Source: Segatella maculosa DSM 19339 = JCM 15638 (GTDB lineage: Bacteria; Bacteroidota; Bacteroidia; Bacteroidales; Bacteroidaceae). Taken from it: a stretch of 64,000 nt of DNA. Below the pieces are notes generated by a model. That model saw nothing but the letters and a program-made list of their open reading frames with translations, was not told the DNA's origin and ran no database searches. The translations under genes were made by a program, and so were the position numbers. Below, in pieces: positions 55,167-64,000 of the stretch (position 1 is its first letter; each line of letters starts with the position of its first letter). The stretch spans positions 186,001 through 250,000 of the forward strand of contig NZ_KB908320.1 of NCBI RefSeq assembly GCF_000382385.1, in the 5' to 3' direction.

Positions 55167-56807
55167 CTATTCTTGCTCGAGTATCAAGGTCTTAGTCGGC
55201 TGGTCGCACACCTCCGTCGGTCCCCAATATTGGATAGGTCCGGGGTAGATATATTCCGTGTTCTTGGCCCACCCGTCACGCTTTGCAGCAAAACTTTTGA
55301 AAGGTTTTCCGTCTAGTTCTACAAGCGCCTTGCGAATAACAGGTTTCATCTCGCCGTTACGTCTCTCCATATTCATCATCATTGTGATTGGAACACCGCC
55401 TGCCCTCCACTCATCGGTTTTAGCAGTGGTATTCTTGACGATGGCCATATAACCCGTCTTGCCATTCGCAACAAGTTGAGCTGCACTTGTACCCAAAGCG
55501 TAGCAATAGTCTGCATCAAAATTAGAAGGAGCCGCACAACGGCCTTCGTAGCCAAAGAAATGGTGTTGAGCGGCAAAGTTTCCTTTAAACTTTCCTTCCT
55601 TAGCCCATTGTTCGAGTTTGGCAGCAACCATTTCAGAAAGTAATTTCTCGGTTTCAATCAATGAAACCTGCACATTTCCGTGAGGATCGCGGTCGAGACT
55701 CAATTGGCGTGCAACTCCTTCGGGCAATGTCTCAAATGTTGCGGCATTCTCTTTTGAAAGATGCGCAAGAATATATTTGTGCTGTGCCTCTTTGTCCAAA
55801 TCTTTATAATCAGTACCATGAGCTGCAAGAAGATCGTTTAATTCCTGTATCAGACGTCCTATGGCAGGAATGAACTCAATCAATCCTTCGGGAATTAAGA
55901 CAACACCAAAGTTGTTTCCTTGTGCTGCCCGATAGGCTACGGCTTCGGCAATGTTCTCGACAACCTCGTTCAAAGTCATATCCTTGGCTTCTATTTCCTC
56001 TGAGATAAGACAAATGTTTGGCTGTGTCTGGAGAGCACATTCGAGCGCGATGTGAGAAGCGGAACGCCCCATCAGCTTAACAAAGTGCCAATACTTGCGG
56101 GCAGAATTGCAGTCACGCTCGATATTTCCAATCAGTTCAGAGTAGGTTTTGGTAGCCGTGTCGAAGCCGAACGAAGTCTCAATCTGGTCGTTCTTCAAGT
56201 CGCCGTCGATAGTCTTTGGACAACCGATGACTTGAACGCCATACTTCTTTGCAGCATAGTATTCAGCCAGCACACAGGCATTGGTGTTGGAGTCGTCTCC
56301 CCCGATGATGACAACTGCAGAGATATTCAACTCGCGGATAATCTGAAGCCCTTTCTCAAACTGATCTTCTTTCTCCAGCTTCGTACGGCCCGAGCCAATC
56401 ATATCGAAACCGCCCGTATTACGGTATTGATCGATAAAATCGGCCGTAATTTCTATGTAGTTGTGATCGACAAGACCTCCGGGGCCCATAAGGAAACCGT
56501 AAAGACGGTTCTCCGAGTTCAACTTCTTCACTGCATCAAACAAGCCACTGATGACATTGTGGCCACCGGGAGCCTGCCCACCTGAAAGGATTACGCCGAT
56601 ATTGATTTTCTTGTTGTTAGCTTCCTCTCCGGGAATAAACTCTATCAAAGGCATACCATAAGTATTAGGGAAGAGCATCTTGATTTCCTCCTGATTGTCA
56701 ACACTCTTTGTGGGAGCACCTTCTGCGACTTTTACCGCACCTTGAAGAGCCTTTGGCAGCTTTGGCTGATAGGCGGCTCTTGCCTTCTGCAATGCACTGA
56801 TTTCCAT
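55167..56807 (-). CDS. pfp: Diphosphate--fructose-6-phosphate 1-phosphotransferase
   Basis: About 546 residues from the ATG at 56807 ([19 protein letters not shown]); the frame extends 19 codons further, but that stretch reads poorly. Long PPi-PFK form: [19 protein letters not shown] (PPi loop), [17 protein letters not shown] (the second Asp of GGDD marks PPi rather than ATP use), and [12 protein letters not shown] (catalytic TIDGD). It reversibly makes fructose 1,6-bisphosphate from F6P and PPi. A TACTTTTG box lies at 56862-56869. Confidence 0.95.
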   Translation of the reverse strand: MEISALQKARAAYQPKLPKALQGAVKVAEGAPTKSVDNQEEIKMLFPNTYGMPLIEFIPGEEANNKKINIGVILSGGQAPGGHNVISGLFDAVKKLNSENRLYGFLMGPGGLVDHNYIEITADFIDQYRNTGGFDMIGSGRTKLEKEDQFEKGLQIIRELNISAVVIIGGDDSNTNACVLAEYYAAKKYGVQVIGCPKTIDGDLKNDQIETSFGFDTATKTYSELIGNIERDCNSARKYWHFVKLMGRSASHIALECALQTQPNICLISEEIEAKDMTLNEVVENIAEAVAYRAAQGNNFGVVLIPEGLIEFIPAIGRLIQELNDLLAAHGTDYKDLDKEAQHKYILAHLSKENAATFETLPEGVARQLSLDRDPHGNVQVSLIETEKLLSEMVAAKLEQWAKEGKFKGNFAAQHHFFGYEGRCAAPSNFDADYCYALGTSAAQLVANGKTGYMAIVKNTTAKTDEWRAGGVPITMMMNMERRNGEMKPVIRKALVELDGKPFKSFAAKRDGWAKNTEYIYPGPIQYWGPTEVCDQPTKTLILEQE

Positions 56808-56861
56808 AAATTTTATTTGTTTTATTTTTGAATGACTATATTTCCTCCATAAAAGCAATTG

Positions 56862-56869
56862 CAAAAGTA
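56862..56869 (-). promoter_or_regulatory. -7 box for pfp
   Basis: Minus strand TACTTTTGC, 55 bp upstream of the chosen pfp start; it overlaps the upstream in-frame start region and so favours the 56807 ATG. Confidence 0.5.
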
Positions 56870-56964
56870 CGTCTTTTCAATGAAATATGGAAATAAATAA
56901 AGAGAGAATACAAGAATTATAGAAACTTTTTCCCTCAATATGCATCACTTCTCTTATTTTTTCC

Positions 56965-56972
56965 TATCTTTG
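56965..56972 (+). promoter_or_regulatory. -7 box for the 57005-60721 gene run
   Basis: TATCTTTGG on the plus strand, 33 bp before the ATG at 57005. Confidence 0.55.
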
Positions 56973-57004
56973 GCATGTAGAACTAACATCCAATCATCAA
57001 TATT

Positions 57005-57274
57005 ATGGCAAATAAACGAGAATTAAAACGGTCTATCAACTACATTTGTAGTGATTTGTTTGCAGAGACTGTAGCTGCGTCCTTATATGACAAAAAGGCA
57101 AGCAAAGAAAACTTAGAGGCTTTATTGGCCTCTATCCTGATTATCCACGACGACTTTATCCGACGTGTATCGCATCCTGAACCGGGGCTGGCTCCTAAAG
57201 CATATTATAAAGCCATCATTGAGGACTTCAACAAGCAGGTAAGTGAAATCATAGACCACATACAGAATTTATAA
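57005..57274 (+). CDS. Small conserved helical protein of unknown function
   Basis: 89 residues, MANKRELKRSINYICSDLFA, then KENLEALLASILIIHDDFIR and AYYKAIIEDFNKQVSEIIDH. All predicted helical and cytoplasmic, with no known motif. The same small protein next to an acyltransferase is a familiar Bacteroidetes arrangement, but I know no function. Its TAA stop overlaps the acyltransferase ATG by one base, so translation is probably coupled. Confidence 0.8.
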   Translation: MANKRELKRSINYICSDLFAETVAASLYDKKASKENLEALLASILIIHDDFIRRVSHPEPGLAPKAYYKAIIEDFNKQVSEIIDHIQNL

Positions 57275-57819
57275 TGGTAAGGACTATCTGCAGTTGGCTT
57301 CTTTATAAAAAGATGGGTTGGAGCAAGAATGTCACAGTGCCCCACCCCGACAAGTTCATTATTTGTCTTGCACCACACACAAGTAACTGGGATTTCATCA
57401 TCGGGCAGCTCTATACACAGGCTGAAGGACTGAAAACCAATTTCCTGATGAAGAAGGAGTGGTTCTTTTGGCCAATAGGAGTAATCTTCAAGAAGTTAGG
57501 AGGCATTCCTATTTGGCGTTCCAAGCATACCAGCATGACCGACATTCTTGCAGAAACAGCTGCAAGCAGAGCGTCTTTCAAGCTCTGCATCACTCCGGAA
57601 GGAACACGTTCGCCTAATGCCGATTGGAAAAAAGGCTTCTATTTCATTGCCTTGAAAGCCGGCATTCCTATCCTTCTATACGGCGTAGACTATGAGAAGA
57701 AGGAGATAACATGTACTGAAAGTTTTATGCCCTCGGGCAATGTCGAAGAAGACATGCCTAAAATCAAAGCCTATTTCAAGAACTTCAAGGGGAAAAGGCC
57801 CGAGAATTTCGCCTATTAA
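57274..57819 (+). CDS. 1-acyl-sn-glycerol-3-phosphate acyltransferase family protein
   Basis: 181 residues. PHTSNWD (residues about 34-40) is the HX4D catalytic motif, GGIPIWRSK is motif II, TPEGTRSP (about 108-115) the phosphate-binding EGTR motif and AGIPILLYGVDY motif IV. Short for PlsC, with no clear transmembrane helix beyond a hydrophobic N terminus. Probable phospholipid or related acyl transfer at the membrane. It sits between the small helical protein and the large amidase-like gene. Confidence 0.88.
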   Translation: MVRTICSWLLYKKMGWSKNVTVPHPDKFIICLAPHTSNWDFIIGQLYTQAEGLKTNFLMKKEWFFWPIGVIFKKLGGIPIWRSKHTSMTDILAETAASRASFKLCITPEGTRSPNADWKKGFYFIALKAGIPILLYGVDYEKKEITCTESFMPSGNVEEDMPKIKAYFKNFKGKRPENFAY

Positions 57820-57832
57820 ACCATGTGTTGAG

Positions 57833-60721
57833 ATGAGAAGAAAAATAGTTACCCTCGGATTGACCTTGATACTATTGGCTCCGCTTGTTGCCTTTATGCC
57901 ATCAGAGAATATGTCAGTCAAGAAGAGCATTGGTAACTATCTGATGAAATATTGTATAGAGAAGAAGTTTCTTTCCGATAAGCTTTATGTGAAAGGCTTG
58001 AAGTTCGACCATGATGCTGGGATTATCACTCTTTCCATTAGTAACGACTTTGCTGAATTGGAGTTTATATCAAAAGACATCAAGAAGCTGACCAAAGGTA
58101 TCAAGAAGCTTATCCCGGCCCCTTACAATAAGTATCAATTATCCATTCTTACATGTGGTATACCCTTGCAATATCTTGCTGAAGACGCCGTCATTCCCGA
58201 TAACGACGGACATCGTTTTTGGGGCGACATAGAATACAAGGACAAACCTTGGACGGTAAATGCCTCACGCCCATTCAGTATATCTCATGGGTTATGTAAC
58301 AGACACCTGACCGTGTGGGCCAGTCATGGCAGATACTATGATTGGGATAAAGGACAGTGGAAGTGGCAACGTCCTAACCTCTTTGGAACGACAGAAGATT
58401 TATTCACACAGACAATTGTCGTCCCCTACCTCATACCGATGTTGCAGAATGCTGGTGCAGTAGTCTTTACGCCACGCGAAAGAGATTGGCAGACCGATGA
58501 GCAAATCGTAGACAATGATGTTTCTCCATGCCCTGCATATCTTGAAGAGAATATAAAAGGGGACTGGGAAAAGGCTCCGGAAAAAGGATTTGCCTTTCAT
58601 GCCGGAACGTATGAGAATGGCGATAACCCGTTCATGGCAGGCACGGCACGAATGACAAAAACGACAAAAAGCAAGAACTATTCGTTCATATCGTATCAGC
58701 CGACGCTTGCCAACGAAGGCAAACATGCCGTTTACGTCAGCTATCAATCATTGGATAACAGCGTGCCCGACGCAGAATACGTCGTCTATCACAAGGGAAA
58801 AGCAACGCGTTTCACGGTCAATCAGACCATGGGAGGTAGCACGTGGGTCTATTTAGGGACATTTGACTTTGACAAAGGTTCAAGCCGAGAGAACCGTGTG
58901 GTGATAACCAACCGCTCCAAATATAACGGTGTCGTCACGGCCGATGCCGTCAGGTTTGGTGGAGGTATGGGAAACATCGAGCGCGGAGGGGCTGTCAGTG
59001 GCTATCCGCGCTGCCTTGAGGGAGCACGCTACTATGCGCAGTGGGCCGGCGCACCGGCGAGCGTCTACAACGGCAGACTGGGGCAGAACGATTATGCCGA
59101 CGACATTAATGCACGCCCCAACATGAGCAATTGGCTGGGCGGCGGTTCTTGCTTTGCACCAAGTATCGAGGGGAAGAAGGTGCCTATTGAACTTGCACTG
59201 GCCGTGCATAGCGACGCTGGCTTCGACCAAGGCGGCGGACTCGTCGGCTCGTTGGCCATTTGCACGACGGACTTCAACGAAGGGAAACTGAACTCAGGCA
59301 TCTCCCGCCTGACCTCAAAGGAATTCGCCCAAAGGCTCTTGGACGGTTTGGACAGGGACCTGCCTGCCACGGTCGGCAAGTGGGCAAGGCGATATCTATG
59401 GGATAAGAATTATTCCGAGACTCGTACACCCGAAGTGCCATCGGCCATCATCGAGACTCTGTCCCACCAAAACTTCCCAGACATGCTCTTGGGACAAGAC
59501 CCCAATTTCAAGTTTGCAATGGCACGCTCACTCTATAAGACCATCGCCCGATTTGTCAATGAGGGGCATGGCAGGCCAACTTTCATACAACCGCTTACCC
59601 CTCATGCCTTCAGCCTCGGTTTCACTGCAGAGAACACCGTCCGACTGAAATGGCAGGCAACGGAAGACGCACTCGAACCGACGGCCCACCCCACAGCCTA
59701 TGTGGTGTACACCGCTATGGGAAATTCGGGCTACGACAACGGGACCGTCGTCCATCAGCCTTCTTATGATATCAGCATCACCCCCGGCGTGCAGTACAAC
59801 TTCAAGGTCACGGCTATCAACCGCGGCGGAGAGAGCTTCCCCACGGAGGAACTGTCGGCTTACAGGCAGGAGGGTGCAACGAAGACCGTCCTCGTTGTCA
59901 ACGGCTTTGAACGCCTGTCGGGGCCGGCCGTCATCAACGACGAAATACAGCAAGGCTTCGACCTTGACAAAGATCCCGGTGTTTCTTACGGACTGACGGC
60001 TGGTTGGAACGGGCGGCAACAAAACTTCGACACTGCCCAAATGGGTATCGAAGGACCGGCTGGGCTGGGATACGGCGGAGACGAACTCGCCGGGCACTTC
60101 ATCATGGGCAACGACTTCTCTGCCGTGAAGACGCACACGGAAGCCATTGCAAGCGCACGAAAGTACAATGTCGTCAGCTGTTCGTTACAAGCCATTGAGG
60201 CAGACCGCATAGACCTGCCAGCCTATCAGGCCGTTGACATCGTCCTCGGGCTGCAGAAAGACGACGTCCATGCACTGCAACATCACAAGACCTTCACGAA
60301 AGCACTGCAGCGTCGGCTCCGCGACTATGCCCGAAGGCAGGGTAGTCTTATCGTCAGCGGTAGCTACGTGGGCAGCGACATGCAGAACGACGACGAGCGA
60401 CGGTTCCTGAAGGACGTGCTCAAACTCAGATACGAGCCGTCGGACTCGACCGTCAAGGGAGACACCATCAATGGCCTCGGCATGTCGTTCGACATCTGCC
60501 GACACCTCAACCCACGTCACTACGCCGCCACGTCTGTAGACCGGCTCGTGCCCACGGCAGGGGCCATCTGCGCCATGCTGTATGCCGACGGGACGAGCGC
60601 AGCAGTGGGCTATCAAGGCGATTACAATGCTTTCACCATGGGCTTCCCCCTGGAATGTATTACCTCGCCCGAAATACGCAATACCATTATGCGCGGTATT
60701 CTCAATTATATCATCAAATAA
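57833..60721 (+). CDS. Large exported golvesin/fibronectin-containing amidase-like protein
   Basis: 962 residues from the ATG at 57833 (RRKIVTLGLTLILLAPLVAF signal); an earlier in-frame ATG overlaps the acyltransferase. An amidase-3-like catalytic part is split around an inserted golvesin-type beta domain. Candidate zinc ligands are HLTVWASHGRYYD, LALAVHSDAG and AIIETLSHQNF. The insert holds KHAVYVSYQSLDNSVPDAEY and VVITNRSKYNGVVTADAVRF. A fibronectin type III domain (YVVYTAMGNSGYDNGTVV) and a flavodoxin-like C-terminal region follow. Probably cell-wall amidase or polysaccharide-binding; the exact substrate is unknown. Confidence 0.78.
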   Translation: MRRKIVTLGLTLILLAPLVAFMPSENMSVKKSIGNYLMKYCIEKKFLSDKLYVKGLKFDHDAGIITLSISNDFAELEFISKDIKKLTKGIKKLIPAPYNKYQLSILTCGIPLQYLAEDAVIPDNDGHRFWGDIEYKDKPWTVNASRPFSISHGLCNRHLTVWASHGRYYDWDKGQWKWQRPNLFGTTEDLFTQTIVVPYLIPMLQNAGAVVFTPRERDWQTDEQIVDNDVSPCPAYLEENIKGDWEKAPEKGFAFHAGTYENGDNPFMAGTARMTKTTKSKNYSFISYQPTLANEGKHAVYVSYQSLDNSVPDAEYVVYHKGKATRFTVNQTMGGSTWVYLGTFDFDKGSSRENRVVITNRSKYNGVVTADAVRFGGGMGNIERGGAVSGYPRCLEGARYYAQWAGAPASVYNGRLGQNDYADDINARPNMSNWLGGGSCFAPSIEGKKVPIELALAVHSDAGFDQGGGLVGSLAICTTDFNEGKLNSGISRLTSKEFAQRLLDGLDRDLPATVGKWARRYLWDKNYSETRTPEVPSAIIETLSHQNFPDMLLGQDPNFKFAMARSLYKTIARFVNEGHGRPTFIQPLTPHAFSLGFTAENTVRLKWQATEDALEPTAHPTAYVVYTAMGNSGYDNGTVVHQPSYDISITPGVQYNFKVTAINRGGESFPTEELSAYRQEGATKTVLVVNGFERLSGPAVINDEIQQGFDLDKDPGVSYGLTAGWNGRQQNFDTAQMGIEGPAGLGYGGDELAGHFIMGNDFSAVKTHTEAIASARKYNVVSCSLQAIEADRIDLPAYQAVDIVLGLQKDDVHALQHHKTFTKALQRRLRDYARRQGSLIVSGSYVGSDMQNDDERRFLKDVLKLRYEPSDSTVKGDTINGLGMSFDICRHLNPRHYAATSVDRLVPTAGAICAMLYADGTSAAVGYQGDYNAFTMGFPLECITSPEIRNTIMRGILNYIIK

Positions 60722-60737
60722 TTCAATACAGACAACT

Positions 60738-61067
60738 ATGTATAAAATTCAAGCAAACCCTTCCGGCACACGCACCATCATGGTCAGCGAACAGCATTTA
60801 GAAACGATTGAAAAGTATCAATTGATGCGCAATCTGGTAGATAGTAACGGTATCGTCGACGAGTCCGTACTGGACAAATTGAAGTTCAATGTCCGTTCAC
60901 TTTTAGAGAGCGGGACAGGTAATGATAAGCAACTGCTCGACCTCTGCTTGGACGTGATTTACAATCCCAACATGAAGGCCTTCGGGCTGCAGCATCTCGT
61001 CGTGCTCTATGCCGATTGGAAGGACCGGAAACACACGAGAGAAACGCCTGAAGGCCCTGCAGAATAG
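60738..61067 (+). CDS. Conserved protein of unknown function
   Basis: 109 residues from MYKIQANPSGTRTIMVSEQH; a longer frame overlaps the previous gene. Largely helical (LETIEKYQLMRNLVDSNGIV, LLDLCLDVIYNPNMKAFGLQ), cytoplasmic, no recognised motif. It begins 16 bp after the amidase-like gene. Its last codons approach the start of a 22-bp dyad array. Confidence 0.65.
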   Translation: MYKIQANPSGTRTIMVSEQHLETIEKYQLMRNLVDSNGIVDESVLDKLKFNVRSLLESGTGNDKQLLDLCLDVIYNPNMKAFGLQHLVVLYADWKDRKHTRETPEGPAE

Positions 61068-61138
61068 CCCGCCACACGCCGTCTTTATCCCTGCACCATG
61101 AGCCTGAACGCCCCGTCGCATAGACGCGAACGAACAGT

Positions 61139-61303
61139 CTCATAGCAGGAGCACGTGTTGAGCTATAGCGTCTCAAGATTGTTCCAATGCTTGAAACACA
61201 CAGTTCCTCCCTATGGAACGCACAGTTCCATATACTGGAACTCACAGTTCCATGTACTGGAACTCTGAGTACCAAGCCATGAAACGCTCGGTTTCATCTG
61301 ATG
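61139..61303. repeat. 22-bp dyad array with changing arms
   Basis: Centres at 61145, 61167, 61189, 61211, 61233, 61255, 61277 (degenerate) and 61299. Arms in order: CTC/GAG, TTGAG/CTCAA, GTTCC/GAAAC, GTTCC/GGAAC three times, GTACC/GAAAC, CATC/GATG. ATGAAAC/GTTTCAT is centred half a unit off, at 61288. It lies directly upstream of the radical SAM gene. Confidence 0.85.
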
Positions 61304-61339
61304 GACACATGGCGCAACAGTTAGGAAGCGGGCGGCAAC

Positions 61340-63340
61340 ATGGTCATAACGCAATCACAAACCCTTATCAGATTGGAGACAGAAGCATATAAACTGACGG
61401 ATTTCCTCCCTACGACGAAGAAGGAATGCGCATTGAGGGGGTGGGACGAGCTCGATGTCATCTTGTTCTCGGGCGATGCCTACGTCGACCACCCTTCGTT
61501 CGGCGTGGCCGTCGTGGGGCGTAGCCTCGAAGCCGCAGGCTATCGCGTGGCTATCGTGCCGCAACCCGACTGGCACGGCGACCACCGCGACTTCAAGAAG
61601 CTGGGGCGTCCGCGGCTCTTCTTCGGCATATCCCCGGGCTGCATGGACTCGATGGTAAACAAGTACACGGCCAACCGACGCCTGCGGTCTATCGATGAAT
61701 ACAGCCCTGACGGCCGGCATGACTGTCGGCCCGAATACCCCACGGTGGTCTATTCGCAAATTCTCAAACGGCTCTATCCCGACGTTCCGGTAGTGCTGGG
61801 CGGTATTGAGGCTTCAATGCGCCGGCTCACCCACTATGACTATTGGCAGGACAGGCTGCGGCGTTGCATACTGTGTGACAGTGGCGCCGACCTTATCTTA
61901 TATGGGTCGGGCACGAAGTCGATTCTTGCGCTGTGTAAGCAACTCGAGGCCGGAAAGCCCGTCGGCGAGGTCAGGGACATACCGCAGACGGTGTACCTTG
62001 CCAAGGAGGAAGACGTGGAGGGAGGCATTGGGGCCGACGACATCGTGCTGCATTCGCACGAGGAATGCCTGCGCAATAAGCGGGCCGAGGCGGAGAACTA
62101 CCGCCACATTGAGGAGGAGTCAAACAAGATACACGCCTGTCGCCTGTTGCAAAAGGTGGGCAATGTCTATGCGGTGGTCAACCCACCCTACCCCGTGATG
62201 ACTACGGCCGAGTTGGACGCGACGTTCGATTTGCCCTACACACGGCTGCCACACCCGAAGTACAAGGGAAAGAAACTGCCGGCCTACGAGATGATCAAGT
62301 TCTCCATTAACATGCATCAGGGTTGCTTCGGGGGATGCGCGTTCTGCACCATATCGGCACATCAAGGTAAGTTCGTGGTGTGCAGAAGCAAGGAAAGCAT
62401 CGTCAATGAGGCCAAGCGCGTCATTGCGATGCCTGATTTCAAGGGCTATATATCCGACCTTGGGGGGCCGTCAGCTAACATGTACGGCATGCGTGGGCAC
62501 AATCTCAAGGCCTGCGAGCGTTGCAAACGTCCATCGTGTATTCATCCGGCAGTCTGCCCGAATCTTGATACGGACCACACAAAGCTGCTTGATGTCTATC
62601 ATGCTGTAGATGCACTGCCGGGCTTAAAGAAGAGCTTCATCGGTAGCGGTATCCGTTACGACCTGCTGCTGCATGAAGGAAAGGACGAACGGGTCAATGC
62701 TTCGGCCCGGCAATACACGCGAGAACTAATTATGCGGCATGTCAGTGGCAGGCTAAAGATTGCGCCCGAACACACGCAGGACGACGTGCTAAGACTGATG
62801 CGCAAGCCGTCGTTCGCACAGTTCCATGCGTTCAAACGTCTTTTCGACCGGATTAACAAGGAAGCCGGACTCAAACAACAACTTATACCTTATTTTATTA
62901 GTTCGCACCCAGGCTGCCGCGAAGAGGATATGGCCGAGCTTGCTGTCATCACGAAAGCACTCGACTTTCATCTTGAGCAGGTACAGGACTTCACACCCAC
63001 GCCGATGACCATCTCTACTGAAGCATGGTATACGGGCTACGACCCCTATACGCTTGAACCCGTGTATAGTGCGAAGACACCAAGGGAGAAGCTCGCCCAG
63101 CGGCAGTTTTTCTTCTGGTATAAGCCCGAGGAGCGCAGGAATATAGCGCGGGAACTCAGGCGCATCGGACGCGAAGACCTCATCACCCGCCTCTTTCCGA
63201 AAGGCGAGAGCACCGACGAGGCCCGGCGGCATGAGGTTCGCTATAGCGACAGGCCCGTGGGAAGCACTTTCGACATCAAGGGCAAAGGCAGGAAGAGTTT
63301 CAATCCCAACTTCGGCAAAAGCAACCGCAAGCACCGATGA
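61340..63340 (+). CDS. YgiQ-family radical SAM protein
   Basis: 666 residues. An N-terminal B12-binding-like fold (DVILFSGDAYVDHPSFGVAV, VVLGGIEASMRRLTHYDYW) precedes the radical SAM core, with Cys329, Cys333 and Cys336 in GCFGGCAFCTISAHQGK binding the 4Fe-4S cluster. A second Cys-rich segment (CERCKRPSCIHPAVCPNLD) follows. YgiQ proteins are widespread but without a proven reaction. The C terminus is basic (KGKGRKSFNPNFGKSNRKHR). No clear promoter between the dyad array and the start. Confidence 0.92.
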   Translation: MVITQSQTLIRLETEAYKLTDFLPTTKKECALRGWDELDVILFSGDAYVDHPSFGVAVVGRSLEAAGYRVAIVPQPDWHGDHRDFKKLGRPRLFFGISPGCMDSMVNKYTANRRLRSIDEYSPDGRHDCRPEYPTVVYSQILKRLYPDVPVVLGGIEASMRRLTHYDYWQDRLRRCILCDSGADLILYGSGTKSILALCKQLEAGKPVGEVRDIPQTVYLAKEEDVEGGIGADDIVLHSHEECLRNKRAEAENYRHIEEESNKIHACRLLQKVGNVYAVVNPPYPVMTTAELDATFDLPYTRLPHPKYKGKKLPAYEMIKFSINMHQGCFGGCAFCTISAHQGKFVVCRSKESIVNEAKRVIAMPDFKGYISDLGGPSANMYGMRGHNLKACERCKRPSCIHPAVCPNLDTDHTKLLDVYHAVDALPGLKKSFIGSGIRYDLLLHEGKDERVNASARQYTRELIMRHVSGRLKIAPEHTQDDVLRLMRKPSFAQFHAFKRLFDRINKEAGLKQQLIPYFISSHPGCREEDMAELAVITKALDFHLEQVQDFTPTPMTISTEAWYTGYDPYTLEPVYSAKTPREKLAQRQFFFWYKPEERRNIARELRRIGREDLITRLFPKGESTDEARRHEVRYSDRPVGSTFDIKGKGRKSFNPNFGKSNRKHR

Positions 63341-63410
63341 CACATCATTATTTGTAGGTATTTATGCCCGTCATGTACGGACAAAGGTTGATGCATTCCC
63401 CTACTATTTA

Positions 63411-63418
63411 TACCTTTG
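63411..63418 (+). promoter_or_regulatory. -7 box for feoAB
   Basis: TACCTTTGC with TTG 20 bp upstream (63388-63390), 27 bp before the ATG. I see no Fur-type operator beyond doubt. Confidence 0.65.
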
Positions 63419-63444
63419 CAGGAGATAGGTTAAACGACAAAAAC

Positions 63445-64000
63445 ATGAGATTATCAGATTTACACACCGGCGAACATGGCATCATCGTCAAAGTAACGGG
63501 ACACGGAGGCTTCAGGAAGCGGATCGTGGAGATGGGCTTCATTAAAGGGAAAAAGGTAGAGGTGCTTTTGAATGCACCACTGATGGACCCTGTGAAGTAT
63601 AAGATCATGGGGTATGAGGTCTCGCTCCGCAGGACCGAAGCCGAAATGATAGAGATTGTCTCTGAAGCAGAGGCAAAGGAAATCAACAAGCGGGCAAGCC
63701 ATACAGAAAAGGGTTCCGAGATAACTCCTGTTGATGACCGTCCATTGACAGATAAGCAGCTGAAAGAAGCGGCTAAGATACGCCATCGCGTCATTAATGT
63801 GGCTTTGGTGGGTAATCCCAACTGCGGTAAGACCTCGCTGTTCAATTTCGCTTCGGGAGCTCACGAGCGCGTCGGCAACTACTCTGGCGTTACGGTCGAT
63901 GCCAAGGAAGGATATGCCGAATTCGAAGGCTACACGTTCAACCTTGTTGACCTGCCCGGTACCTACAGTCTCTCGGCCTACTCGCCTGAAGAGCTGTATG
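63445..64000 (+). CDS. feoB: Ferrous iron transporter FeoA-FeoB fusion, cut by window edge
   Basis: 185 codons visible. Residues 1-75 are a FeoA SH3-like domain (MRLSDLHTGEHGIIVKVTGH, GFRKRIVEMGFIKGKKVEVL). A charged linker (about 76-112) leads into the FeoB G domain: VALVGNPNCGKTSLFNFASG (G1, 119-138), ERVGNYSGVTVDAKEG (switch I, Thr150) and LVDLPGTYSLSAYSPEE (G3, 167-183). The membrane channel lies beyond the window. FeoB imports Fe(II) with G-domain control; fusion to FeoA is common in Bacteroidetes. Confidence 0.95.
   Translation, partial: MRLSDLHTGEHGIIVKVTGHGGFRKRIVEMGFIKGKKVEVLLNAPLMDPVKYKIMGYEVSLRRTEAEMIEIVSEAEAKEINKRASHTEKGSEITPVDDRPLTDKQLKEAAKIRHRVINVALVGNPNCGKTSLFNFASGAHERVGNYSGVTVDAKEGYAEFEGYTFNLVDLPGTYSLSAYSPEELY

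Overview
The window looks like part of a Bacteroidales chromosome, most probably Prevotella or a close relative. Supporting evidence: at least fifteen genes or operons are preceded by the Bacteroidetes -7 box TAnnTTTG (usually TATCTTTGC, TACCTTTGC or TATATTTGC). Family content agrees: Rho with a long N-terminal insertion, 329-aa NusB, DUF5606, DUF4301, a eukaryote-type GT3 glycogen synthase, PPi-dependent phosphofructokinase, fused FeoA-FeoB, fimbrillin, BspA-type and Por-tail proteins, and a BtuG-like surface lipoprotein. All names come from reading the translated sequence; no database search was run.

Layout. 1-8136 is a minus-strand information-processing block: pheT (partial), rho, rpsA, an S4-domain protein, pth and rplY. 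8359-11738 is a plus-strand run: nusB, yajC, ybbR-like, coaE and DUF5606. 11.9-13.9 kb is accessory: a small Por-tail protein, a long tandem dyad array and a decayed BspA-like gene. 13.9-18.5 kb is DUF4301-relA-DUF1460. Then come crp/fnr and lepA (minus) and a small lipoprotein (plus). 21.9-28.3 kb is the leucine/citramalate operon (minus, leuA-leuC-leuD-cimA/leuA2-leuB), with a visible leader peptide and attenuator upstream of leuA. 28.8-34.3 kb holds dnaB, ispE, HU, a 29-aa basic protein and rng. 35.5-41.6 kb is a cobalamin uptake operon under a cobalamin riboswitch (btuB-btuG-btuF-btuC-pduO/cobO, no BtuD ATPase seen). 42-45.4 kb is a fimbrillin-type lipoprotein locus with a long repeat-filled leader. 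46-50.4 kb is glycogen synthase plus phosphorylase. 50.5-54.1 kb is a mobile or plastic zone: an IS30 remnant, a 41/42-bp palindrome array, two tRNA genes and an IS5-type element whose transposase is split by a 41-bp minisatellite. 54.2-64 kb holds GH25 lysozyme, pfp, an acyltransferase, a large golvesin/amidase-like exported protein, a YgiQ-type radical SAM protein and the start of feoAB.

The main unexplained signal is a set of intergenic arrays (about 2.23, 12.41, 21.63, 25.12, 31.48, 35.33, 42.68 and 61.14 kb, plus a longer-period version at 51.5 and 53.2 kb). Each has an inverted repeat every 22 or 23 bp (41-42 bp in the long form). In several arrays the arm sequence changes from unit to unit, or from array to array, while both arms change together and the dyad centre stays on the same lattice. 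At 12.4-12.77 kb three unrelated sequence classes share one exact 23-bp register. This implies something acts on symmetry and spacing rather than on sequence. A second set of dispersed elements (a GC-rich CCCTCC...GGAGGG family and a 30-bp GGGACGCACGGCTCGTGCGTCC family) fills other intergenic gaps.
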